A program made the translations under genes and the position numbers. From positions 7,091-71,090 of the forward strand of contig JACKKC010000017.1 of assembly GCA_020637615.1 (NCBI GenBank): a stretch of DNA of 64,000 nucleotides. Reading direction: 5' to 3'. A model generated the notes under the pieces. The model did not search any database. It was not told where the DNA came from and saw only the letters and a program-made list of their open reading frames with translations. Every line of letters starts with the position of its first letter. The first letter of the stretch is position 1. Origin of the DNA: Rhodovulum sp. (lineage in GTDB: Bacteria; Pseudomonadota; Alphaproteobacteria; Rhodobacterales; Rhodobacteraceae). This document shows, in pieces, positions 8,966 through 15,905 of the stretch.

Positions 8966-10233
8966 GCCGCCTCGCGGATGCGTTCGATCTCGGCGCCGCA
9001 GGCCGAGAGCTTCTCCTCGACGCGCTCGTAGCCGCGGTCGAGGTGATAGACGCGCGCCACGCGGGTCTCGCCCTCGGCGGCGAGCCCGGCGAGGATCAGG
9101 CTGACCGAGGCGCGCAGGTCGGTGGCCATGACCGGTGCGCCCTTGAGCCGTTCCACCCCGGTGACCGTGGCGGTGCCGCCATGGACCTCGATTTGCGCCC
9201 CCATGCGCACGAGTTCCGGCGCATGCATGAAGCGGTTCTCGAAGATGCGCTCCTCGAGATGGCTGGTGCCGTCGGCGGTGGCCAGGAGCGCCATCATCTG
9301 CGCCTGGAGATCGGTGGGAAAGCCCGGGTGCGGCGCAGTGACCACGTCGACCGGCCGGATGCGGCCGTTCGCCCGGCTGACCCGCAGGCCGGCGTCGGTC
9401 TCGCGCACCTCGATCCCGGCGGCCTCGAGCTTGTCGGCGAAGGCCGCGACCAGATCGCGCCGGCCGCCGAGCAGTTCCACGTCGCCGCCGGTGATGGCGG
9501 GGGCCAGCATGTAGGTGCCGAGCTCGATCCGGTCGGCGACCACGGGATGGGTCGCGCCGCGCAGGCGGTCGACGCCCTGGACCTCGATCGTGGCCGAGCC
9601 CTCGCCGGCGATCTGGGCGCCCATGCGGCGCAGGCAATGCACCAGGTCGACGATTTCGGGCTCGCGGGCGGCGTTCTTCAAGAGCGTGGTGCCGCGGGCC
9701 AGCGTCGCGGCCATCAGGATGTTCTCGGTCGCCCCGACCGAGACCATCGGCATGTCGATGGTCGCGCCCCGGAGCCCGTCCGTGGCGCTGGCGTGCACAT
9801 AGCCGTCGCGCAGTTCGAGCGTCGCGCCGAGCGCTTCGAGCCCCTTGAGATGCAGGTCCACGGGGCGCGCGCCAATGGCGCAGCCGCCGGGCAGCGAGAC
9901 CACCGCGTGACCGTCGCGCGCCAGCATCGGTCCGAGCACCAGGATCGAGGCGCGCATCTTGCGCACCAGGTCGTAATCCGCTCGGTGGTTGGCGATGGCC
10001 TGCGTGCCGACGACGAGGACGCGCCCGTCCTGCAGGCTCGCGACCTCGCAGCCGAGCGATTCGAGCAAGGCGCTCATGGTGCGGATGTCGGAGAGGCGCG
10101 GCGCGTTGGTCAGCGTCAGCGGCTCGTCGGTGAGGAGGGCCGCCGGCATCAGCGTGAGGCAGGCGTTCTTGGCGCCCGAGATCGGAATGCGCCCCTCCAG
10201 CCGACGGCCGCCGCGCACGAGAATGCTGTCCAT
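8962..10233 (-). CDS. murA: UDP-N-acetylglucosamine 1-carboxyvinyltransferase
   Basis: A 423-aa cytoplasmic enzyme that transfers enolpyruvate from PEP to UDP-GlcNAc, the first committed step of peptidoglycan synthesis and the fosfomycin target. The N-terminal SGAKNACLTLMPAALLTD substrate-binding segment is present, and the catalytic cysteine lies in the loop SLPGGCAIGARPVD (about residue 117), so fosfomycin sensitivity by Cys alkylation is expected. The ATG at 10233 gives the conserved MDSILVRGG start. Followed by DUF2948 with a 4-base overlap. Confidence 0.97.
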   Translation of the reverse strand: MDSILVRGGRRLEGRIPISGAKNACLTLMPAALLTDEPLTLTNAPRLSDIRTMSALLESLGCEVASLQDGRVLVVGTQAIANHRADYDLVRKMRASILVLGPMLARDGHAVVSLPGGCAIGARPVDLHLKGLEALGATLELRDGYVHASATDGLRGATIDMPMVSVGATENILMAATLARGTTLLKNAAREPEIVDLVHCLRRMGAQIAGEGSATIEVQGVDRLRGATHPVVADRIELGTYMLAPAITGGDVELLGGRRDLVAAFADKLEAAGIEVRETDAGLRVSRANGRIRPVDVVTAPHPGFPTDLQAQMMALLATADGTSHLEERIFENRFMHAPELVRMGAQIEVHGGTATVTGVERLKGAPVMATDLRASVSLILAGLAAEGETRVARVYHLDRGYERVEEKLSACGAEIERIREAA

Positions 10234-10240
10234 GGATGCG

Positions 10241-10399
10241 TCAGTCCTGCTGGTCGCGGGCTCCGGCCGCGCCGCTGCGCGCCCGTTTCTGCGCCTTGCG
10301 CCGCGCGAGATTGGCCCGCAGCGCCTCCGCCAGCCGCTCGGCCTTGCGCGCGGCGGGCGCCGGCTTATCCTTGGCGGCGGGGGGCGGGTTCCTCTGCAT
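10241..10399 (-). CDS. Small basic protein encoded upstream of murA
   Basis: A 52-aa, very basic protein whose stop codon lies 7 bases upstream of murA. It begins MQRNPPPAAKDKP and continues with the helical run RLAEALRANLARRKAQKRAR. Short Lys/Arg-rich proteins of this shape are commonly annotated at the same position before murA in Rhodobacterales, which supports it as real. Function unknown; a nucleic-acid or ribosome-binding role is only a guess. Confidence 0.7.
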   Translation of the reverse strand: MQRNPPPAAKDKPAPAARKAERLAEALRANLARRKAQKRARSGAAGARDQQD

Positions 10400-10506
10400 G
10401 GGGTCTCTCTAGCGCAGGCGATGGGCTGGGTCCAGATTGTGCTTGCGCCAAGTGCCAGATCCGCTAGAAGGCCCGGGCTCGCCGCCGCGGAACGAAGGGC
10501 GGAATT

Positions 10507-10581
10507 GCTGCCGTAGCTCAGGGGTAGAGCACTCCCTTGGTAAGGGAGAGGCCGCGCGTTCAAATCGCGCCGGCAGCACCA
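10507..10581 (+). tRNA. tRNA-Thr (GGT)
   Basis: A complete 75-nt cloverleaf with encoded CCA. The acceptor stem GCTGCCG pairs with CGGCAGC, the D arm is GCTC-AGGGGTA-GAGC, the anticodon stem CTCCC/GGGAG has loop TTGGTAA (anticodon GGT), and the T arm is GCGCG-TTCAAAT-CGCGC. The discriminator is A. It marks the boundary between core genes and the accessory island that starts directly downstream, a common integration site, though I found no repeat of its 3' end at the far side. Confidence 0.97.
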
Positions 10582-10611
10582 CTAAAAGCCTAACAATCCC
10601 AAGAAGATAAG

Positions 10612-10633
10612 CGGGCCACCTCCGGGTGGCCCG
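10612..10633 (+). terminator. Terminator-like hairpin after tRNA-Thr
   Basis: A 9-bp perfect stem, CGGGCCACC and GGTGGCCCG, with a TCCG loop is followed by a short GCTTGCTT stretch rather than a full T run. Its place 30 bases after the tRNA suits a transcript terminator. Confidence 0.6.
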
Positions 10634-10714
10634 GCTTGCTTCAGCCCCTGGGGTAGCGCTGGGGGCGCGGCGGGGTGGCTAGAATCCGGGTTCGGCCGCC
10701 GATATGATCGCGCA

Positions 10715-11507
10715 ATGACCAGCAAGTATGTTCCCCCGGCGATCAACCTCGTCTCCTTCAACTGTCCGCACTCGACCTGTGGAGCGCTGGCAAAGCAGTT
10801 CTGGTTCAGCGCACACGCTGACTGGATGGAAAAAGGACGAGACGCCCAGGGTAATGACACCGGAACAGGTGGAGACTCTGTTGCTCGATGACCTCCCGGA
10901 CGAAGCCACTCGTAAGAGATTCAGGAAGATATTCGCCAGACTCGCGACAGGGCACCCCTTTCTTGAGGCTAACTCGAAGTACCGTAGCTTCGATGTGAGC
11001 AATGTTTCGTTCTCCCAGTGCTACGCCTGCAACGACATCGCCATCTGGATTTACGACCGGATGGTCTACCCGGTTCGGGGCGAGGCTCCCTTGCCCAACC
11101 CGGACCTGCCTGACGACATCCGCGCCGACTACGACGAGGCCAGCACCATCCTCGAGCTCTCGCCCAGGGGAGCGGCGGCGCTGCTCCGGCTCGGCATCCA
11201 GAAGCTATGCGCTCACCTGCTGGGCGAAGGGGGCCGATCCGTGGATGCCGACATCGCCGCGCTCGTCAAGCGCGGACTCGACGCTCGGGTGCAGCAGGCG
11301 CTCGATGTTGTTCGGGTTGTGGGCAACAACGCGGTGCATCGCGGGCAGATCGACCTCCGCGACGACCGGGCCACAGCCGAGAAGCTGTTCGGCCTCGTCA
11401 ACCTCATCGCAGAGATCGAGATCACCCAGCGGAAGCACATCGCCGAGATGTACGCGGCGCTACCCGAGGGAGCGCTGAAGGCAATCGAGAAGCGGGACGG
11501 GAAGTAG
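10715..11507 (+). pseudogene. DUF4145-type protein, interrupted by a one-base frameshift
   Basis: From the ATG at 10715 one frame reads MTSKYVPPAINLVSFNCPH, with a zinc-ribbon-like Cys pair, up to HADWMEKG; the remaining 220 or so codons continue in the next frame from KDETPRVMTPEQVETLLLDD to the stop at 11507. The join falls in the five-A run at 10830-10834; removing one A restores HADWMEKDETPRV. The C-terminal helical domain with VVRVVGNNAVHRGQ resembles DUF4145, a HEPN-like family often found with restriction or defence genes. It may be a true pseudogene, a slippage site, or a homopolymer sequencing error. It is the first gene after tRNA-Thr. Confidence 0.65.
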
Positions 11508-11545
11508 GGCGACCGTACAGCCCGAGCGGCTAGGCTGCCTCCACC

Positions 11546-12454
11546 CTATTCCGCCGCAGCGCCCAGTGCCTCTGTGCGGTCGCCCTGCGTCGGCTGCGGA
11601 GTGAAGCGGTAGACATGGTGGGCGAGTCGCTCGACCACACCGTGCTCGATGCCCGTCTGAAGGGGGCGATGCATCTTGCCGGCGGGCTCGCCGAGCGCCT
11701 GCGCCGCCTCCGCAATCGTGAACGGCCGGTCCCCGAAGGACGCCGCCAGCCGGTTCAGGCGGCGGGCATATCGCGGCTGCACGGCGAGAAGCGGTAGCTC
11801 CAGCGGCTGGGCGGGACCATGCTCCGCGATGAACGCCCTCGTCTGGGCCTCCCGCGTCGCGAGGATGGACGCCCGCTGGCGCTCGATGTTGTCGGGATCG
11901 TTCCTGACGCGTCGCATCTTCTCCCGGAACTCCGGCGTCTGGCAGGCGGCTCTTGCTGCGGCAGCAGCGCGGGCTTGATGCTCCGGGCTGAGCAACGTCT
12001 CCAGCATGTTGGCCCGGTAGTCGGGGTCCTCCCACTGCGCCTTGATGGCGGTCGACACCCGTTCCAGATAGTGGGGGTCCTGCCTCGCCACCGAGATGCG
12101 GGCGCGATACTCCGGGTCAGCCCAGAGACGCCGAGCATCATCCCCAGAAAGTCCATCCCTGCCTTCATAGATGTTGAGGCACCTCTCGCCGAACACATGC
12201 CGGACAAGCCGAACGGCCCGCACCTCCTGGGCATTGACGCGGGAGACGGGGCCACGCCACAGAATCCGCCATTCCGCGATGCCATGCTTCCGGGCGGCGT
12301 TACGCCACGCCTTGCCGCTGCCCTTGTAGCCTGAGGGCAGCGGCCCGGAGCCCCTGAGCGGCCACGAGCAAGCATCTAGCCCAGCGGGCGCGTGCTTGCC
12401 GGTGTACACCCAGGGATCGGCGCGGAAGATGTAGACGACGGCGGTTGCAGTCAC
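11546..12454 (-). CDS. Seg/GIY-YIG-like homing endonuclease with NUMOD3-like repeats
   Basis: A 302-aa protein. The N-terminal 100 residues have the layout of phage GIY-YIG/Seg-type homing endonucleases: VVYIFRADPWVYTGK, then GYKGSGKAWRNAARKHGIAEW, then an acidic/arginine helix and LNIYEGRDG. The middle carries four or more short repeats of the form D-P-x-Y-R-A-x-I (DPEYRARI, DPHYLERV, DPDYRANM, TPEFREKM), like NUMOD3 DNA-binding modules. The C-terminal 60 residues look like a winged helix. The start is GTG at 12454, chosen because it overlaps the preceding 29-aa gene's stop as GTGA. Catalytic residues cannot be confirmed by eye. Last gene of the minus-strand phage-like array. Confidence 0.6.
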   Translation of the reverse strand: MTATAVVYIFRADPWVYTGKHAPAGLDACSWPLRGSGPLPSGYKGSGKAWRNAARKHGIAEWRILWRGPVSRVNAQEVRAVRLVRHVFGERCLNIYEGRDGLSGDDARRLWADPEYRARISVARQDPHYLERVSTAIKAQWEDPDYRANMLETLLSPEHQARAAAAARAACQTPEFREKMRRVRNDPDNIERQRASILATREAQTRAFIAEHGPAQPLELPLLAVQPRYARRLNRLAASFGDRPFTIAEAAQALGEPAGKMHRPLQTGIEHGVVERLAHHVYRFTPQPTQGDRTEALGAAAE

Positions 12455-12540
12455 TCGCCCGCCACACGCATGACGCAGCCGAGGACGATGCCGGCGGGAA
12501 TGTTGGCGATGGCCCAGGCGAGGAGAATGGCGGCGATCAT
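12451..12540 (-). CDS. 29-aa hydrophobic peptide
   Basis: A tiny gene coding for a single-transmembrane-like peptide, MIAAILLAWAIANIPAGIVL followed by a short tail. It overlaps the upstream 65-aa gene by four bases (ATGA) and the downstream endonuclease by four (GTGA), which is the main reason to accept it. Small membrane peptides at such positions in phages can be holin-like or exclusion proteins, but nothing here proves either. Confidence 0.45.
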   Translation of the reverse strand: MIAAILLAWAIANIPAGIVLGCVMRVAGE

Positions 12541-12734
12541 GCCAGCGACTCCGCGACGATCTGGACCTCGACCAGAAGCTCCTTGGCCTGCTCACCCTCG
12601 TTGATGACGTAGCTGAGCGCCGTAGCGGCGGAGAGGAGCCATTCGCCGATGAAGGTGCGCTCCTCGCTCGAACGGGCCTCGAACAGCGCAAGCGTCGCAG
12701 CGTCGAGAGTATCGCGGACATTCTTGAGAATCAT
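12537..12734 (-). CDS. 65-aa hypothetical phage-like protein
   Basis: A 65-aa acidic, helical, soluble protein (MILKNVRDTLDAATLALFEA at the start, INEGEQAKELLVEVQIVAES near the end). I do not recognise it. It sits in the tightly packed minus-strand array, overlapping the next gene by four bases, after an 87-base gap behind the AlpA-like gene. Confidence 0.5.
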   Translation of the reverse strand: MILKNVRDTLDAATLALFEARSSEERTFIGEWLLSAATALSYVINEGEQAKELLVEVQIVAESLA

Positions 12735-12821
12735 GACAGTAACACCGAAGTATAGACCGCCGGATCAGCGGCCCGAGTACAGCTACGGTCACGCCTCCGG
12801 CGGGCGAAAGGATCAATCCCT

Positions 12822-13022
12822 CTAAAGGTTTATGCGCCTACGGGGCTGGCGAGCCTCCCACGCCTCCAGATCGGTCCAGTGCCAAGCTATTATTCCGCTC
12901 GGTGCCTTGACCGGCCGGGGAAACTGGTCGTGCTCGATCATGCGAGCCAGGGCTCGGCCGCTGATGCCCAGGCGAGCGCTGACGGCGTTACTGTAGATGA
13001 AATCGCGCTCGTCATGCCGCAT
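12822..13022 (-). CDS. AlpA-like small DNA-binding regulator
   Basis: A 66-aa protein with a winged-helix/AlpA pattern: FIYSNAVSARLGISGRALAR is a helix-turn-helix, followed by EHDQFPRPVKAPSGIIAWHWTDLEAWEA, close to the AlpA/excisionase consensus in which xxFPxPVK precedes the wing and the W-x-x-x-D-L-E-A-W end. Such proteins regulate phage and satellite integration or excision. The ATG at 13022 overlaps the upstream gene by 11 bases; a longer frame is open but reads as shadow of that gene. Confidence 0.65.
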   Translation of the reverse strand: MRHDERDFIYSNAVSARLGISGRALARMIEHDQFPRPVKAPSGIIAWHWTDLEAWEARQPRRRINL

Positions 13023-13335
13023 GACGCAGGCTCCTCTTCGCTTGACGGATAGGGTTGGCAGGGCCGAAGGCTTGGCGGGCATGGGCCTGACGGTCGGCGT
13101 GGGGACGGGCGGCGAGGGCGCGGAGGCGATCGCGGGCTTGGTCGGCGTCGATGCCCAGACTCCACGCGATGAAGTCGAAGTCCTTCGTGCCCAGCCAGCG
13201 CAGAGCGTCGCGGCGGTCCTTGTCGCCGTCGGCGCGGCACAGGTCGCGGATGGCGACCTCGAACACAGCGGCCCAGAGCGCCCGCTCCGGGGAGAGCGGT
13301 CCCCGGATGGGTTCGGCGTTGGTGTTCCGGCTCAT
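13012..13335 (-). CDS. Phage-type hypothetical protein
   Basis: A 107-aa soluble protein with LSPERALWAAVFEVAIRDLC followed by RRDALRWLGTKDFDFIAWSLGID. This layout (an ALW-x-x-V helix, then WLGTxDF and a GID-x-x-x-x-R segment) recurs in small uncharacterised proteins of alphaproteobacterial prophages. Function unknown; a replication- or recombination-accessory role is only a guess. It overlaps both neighbours (ATGA with the upstream gene). Confidence 0.6.
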   Translation of the reverse strand: MSRNTNAEPIRGPLSPERALWAAVFEVAIRDLCRADGDKDRRDALRWLGTKDFDFIAWSLGIDADQARDRLRALAARPHADRQAHARQAFGPANPIRQAKRSLRHAA

Positions 13336-13571
13336 TTCTTCCGCCGCATAAAGATGACGCGCAGGTACTCCTCGCGCTCCTCCGGGCTCTTCCGGGCGAG
13401 GCCCTTCATCTTCGCGGGCACCTCGGCCTTGTTGAGCAGGGAGCAGAGACCCGCGAACCTATCGCTGTGGACGTAGTCGACGGCTTCGTCCCGCTCCGCG
13501 CTGTCCGGCCCGCACAGGTCGAACAGCAGCTGGAGGTGCAGCATCGTGAAGGCTGCTAGCTCCTGGTTCAC
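13332..13571 (-). CDS. 79-aa hypothetical phage-like protein
   Basis: A 79-aa soluble, helical, basic-ended protein (AAFTMLHLQLLFDLCGPDSA at the start, MRRKK end). Not recognised. The start is GTG at 13571, fixed by the 4-base GTGA overlap with the upstream gene; the stop overlaps the next start as ATGA. Part of the coupled array. Confidence 0.5.
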   Translation of the reverse strand: MNQELAAFTMLHLQLLFDLCGPDSAERDEAVDYVHSDRFAGLCSLLNKAEVPAKMKGLARKSPEEREEYLRVIFMRRKK

Positions 13572-13939
13572 CGGATGATCTCCGCGGTGGGAGCCCAGCC
13601 GGCGGGGCGTGTGTCCACGAAGAGCTTGAAGTGCTCTTCGTGCACACTCTCGCGCAGCACTACGCGGCCGGGCGCGGCGACGTGACCGTACGGAAAGTGG
13701 CCGTAGGGGACCTCCTCCATTGGGAGAAGGCCAAATATGGCCATCGCCCAATGAGCGTGGCCAAGGTTCTGGGCGTCTGCTTGGTTCAGGATGTCGTACG
13801 GAGCCGGGGTCGACGTCCGGGCGAAGGCGGCGTCGATGGCGGCGCGTACCTTGGGCGCGGCGCGGTCGCGGACCGTGGCCCAGAGGGCGGGCGTCATGTC
13901 GGCGCGCGGCTGCGGCGCGTCCTTCCGCACCGTGATCAT
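13568..13939 (-). CDS. 123-aa hypothetical phage-like protein
   Basis: A 123-aa soluble protein with DMTPALWATVRDRAAPKVRA, a Tyr/Gly/His-rich middle (PYGHFPYGHVAAPG) and a FKLFVDTRPAGW ending. No family recognised. It overlaps both neighbours by four bases, which fixes its ends. Confidence 0.5.
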   Translation of the reverse strand: MITVRKDAPQPRADMTPALWATVRDRAAPKVRAAIDAAFARTSTPAPYDILNQADAQNLGHAHWAMAIFGLLPMEEVPYGHFPYGHVAAPGRVVLRESVHEEHFKLFVDTRPAGWAPTAEIIR

Positions 13940-14319
13940 TGCGGTCGCGCCTCCGGCAGAACCTCGACCTTCGGGTTTTGTCCCCGGTTCGCGAGGCAGC
14001 CTTCGCTGAAGATGCGATAGGCGACGTAGTGGGCCTGGTCGCGGACCTGGACCCGCTCTTCCAGCGGCCCGTAGCCCAGGGACACGTAGTGGTCACCGTA
14101 GGTGGAGGGCAGGTAGCCATGGAGGGCCAGAACAACGTGCTCTGGCGCTCCATGTCTCGCGGCAGCGATCCGCACGTCATGGATGGTCGGAGCGTCCATC
14201 GACATGACCTCGTTCATCGTGTCGATGACCTCGCCGGGTAGTTGGTCGAGCAGTTCGAAGAACCGATCGGTGATCATCCCTTCCCACTCCTTCTTGGTCA
14301 GCCCGAGCCGCCGCTTCAT
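13936..14319 (-). CDS. 127-aa hypothetical phage-like protein
   Basis: A 127-aa soluble protein beginning MKRRLGLTKKEWEGMITDRF, with LDQLPGEVIDTMNEVMS and a tyrosine-rich central part. No family recognised. Its ATG at 14319 overlaps the stop of the upstream frame at 14316, which helps to show which reading frame the upstream gene really ends in. Confidence 0.5.
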   Translation of the reverse strand: MKRRLGLTKKEWEGMITDRFFELLDQLPGEVIDTMNEVMSMDAPTIHDVRIAAARHGAPEHVVLALHGYLPSTYGDHYVSLGYGPLEERVQVRDQAHYVAYRIFSEGCLANRGQNPKVEVLPEARPQ

Positions 14320-15046
14320 CCCAGCGCTCCGATCGCGTCGGCGGCCTTGGCGGTGGGGCTGTTCTTCTTGGCGATCACCTTCGTGAAGGCGGTCAGGAGG
14401 TGGCCGGAGGCCCGCTCCACCCGCGAGAGCACCTCGCGCGTGGCGCGGAGCTGCCGGTTGTCCACGGGGCGAAGGCTTCCGCCGCCATCTCGCGGACGAG
14501 GGTGTGCGTCTCGTCGTTGAGGCCGGAGAGGTAGCCCGGTGCGTCGAGGACGGCGGCGACGTCCGACTTCTTGCCGGCGGTGATCAGCGAACGGACGAAG
14601 TCCATGCGCTGGTTGTCCTTCAGCCCCTTCACATGCTGGCGGATTTCGGCGCCGATTGGGGTCTTGGCGTAGGGGTCCGTGATCGCACTGGCGATGCGAG
14701 TCTCCAGCGCGGTCACGTGCCGGTTCAGCGCCGTGGTCTGCCGGTCCACGAACTTCGCGCTGGTGTCGAACGCCCGCTCGGCGGCAGCGATCAGGTCCTT
14801 GGAGGGCAGCGAGACCTCGGCCACCCGCCCGCGGACGAGCTGGTTCGTCTTCGGGCTGACGGCGTCCCACGCGGCGGTGGCGTCGTGCAACTTTCCGAGA
14901 GTTGAATAAATCTCGGAAAGTGCCCCAAGCCCGTCCTTCAGGACGTGGAACCCGATGGTGTTGGCCTGGTTGAGCACGTTCTCATGCTCGGCCAGGACGC
15001 CGGGATGGATGTCCGCCGGAATGTCGGTGCGGATGTCGATGGTCAC
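14316..15046 (-). pseudogene. Phage-like gene with an apparent -1 frameshift near 14465
   Basis: The frame from the GTG at 15046 (VTIDIRTDIPADIHPGVL) encodes about 190 residues of helical protein up to AAEAFAP; after that the frame turns into low-quality sequence and ends at 14393. The neighbouring frame continues naturally with VDNRQLRATREVLSRVERAS and ends at 14316 with a perfect ATGA overlap to the next gene. The join lies at the CCCC run near 14465; a -1 slip after the CCG codon, or one missing base, gives a single product of about 243 aa. The start is also coupled (GTGA with the 74-aa gene upstream). No function recognised. Confidence 0.55.
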
Positions 15047-15267
15047 GATTGAGCTCCTTGGTAGTGCTCGAAGCCTCGGGCGAAGTTCGCCGCGTTGGTC
15101 GGCCCAGGGTGATCCGCGAAGTAGCGGAGGAACTGGAGGATCGGGTCCTCGCAGTGGGTGAAGTCGAGGCAGGGGACCGGGCCGGGGCAGCGGCGCGCGC
15201 CGGGGTACATCGTGCCCAGGTCGCGGGACTCCCGCGCGGCGGCGAGGAAGGCGCGGAGGCTACCCAT
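15043..15267 (-). CDS. 74-aa hypothetical phage-like protein
   Basis: A 74-aa soluble protein with four cysteines or histidines in its centre (ARRCPGPVPCLDFTHCED), possibly a small metal-binding site, then a FLRYFADHPGPTNAANFARG tail. The ATG at 15267 overlaps the terminase-like gene's stop by eight bases. Not recognised. Confidence 0.5.
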   Translation of the reverse strand: MGSLRAFLAAARESRDLGTMYPGARRCPGPVPCLDFTHCEDPILQFLRYFADHPGPTNAANFARGFEHYQGAQS

Positions 15268-15811
15268 CGGTCTCGTCCTGATGGGCGATCGTGAGGGGCT
15301 CCCGCTTGTCGGCAATCTCGCCCAAGAGGTCGAGGAGCTGGTCGGCCCGGTCGGGCGCGAGCAGGTGGATGTCCGACATCGAGAGGTAGATGTGTCCGTG
15401 ACGGTGGGTGTGATCCACCGATCCGGACATCTCCACCTGCCGCTTCTCGCTCCACTCGTCCGGGTTGAGCTTCCGGGCGACCGCGAGGAGCAACTTGTTG
15501 TCGTAGATGGGTTCCTGGCCGACGAGCTCGCCCTTCGAGAAGATCGGCCGGTAGGTCGGCTCCATCGCACGGCGCATGATCTCGTTCTCGACGCGGCCCA
15601 GAGCGGTGGCCATCGAGTCTTCCCACGCGGCGGCGAACTCGGGATCCCGGTCGCGCAGGTCGGTGAAGGTGCGGATCGCGGCGCGCTTGCCCGTCGAGTG
15701 CGGGCTGGCGGCCCGCGCGGCGGCGGGAGGCGATCCCGTCTCTGCGAGAACCTTGAGGAAGGTCGCCTTTCGGGCCTCGGTAAGTGGTTGGTAGCCGCGA
15801 ACCTGCTTCAT
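15260..15811 (-). CDS. Phage small terminase subunit-like protein
   Basis: A 183-aa protein. The N-terminal part is a helix-turn-helix of the small-terminase type (FLKVLAETGSPPAAARAASP), then FTDLRDRDPEFAAAWEDSMA, then RVENEIMRRAMEPTYRPIFS and YDNKLLLAVARKLNPDEWSE, the order seen in TerS-like proteins that recognise pac/cos DNA. No large terminase follows; only small genes are present. It is the first gene of the minus-strand array, divergent from the plus-strand MtlR-like gene, so a promoter should lie in 15812-15905. Confidence 0.62.
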   Translation of the reverse strand: MKQVRGYQPLTEARKATFLKVLAETGSPPAAARAASPHSTGKRAAIRTFTDLRDRDPEFAAAWEDSMATALGRVENEIMRRAMEPTYRPIFSKGELVGQEPIYDNKLLLAVARKLNPDEWSEKRQVEMSGSVDHTHRHGHIYLSMSDIHLLAPDRADQLLDLLGEIADKREPLTIAHQDETDG

Positions 15812-15905
15812 GCGATCAGGTTAGCGGTTGGGTCGGGTGCCTCGCCGGGGGGTTGATCCGGAGCGCCCATCTAGTCGAAGATTGCTTGCTGCGGAGGCGG
15901 ATGGC

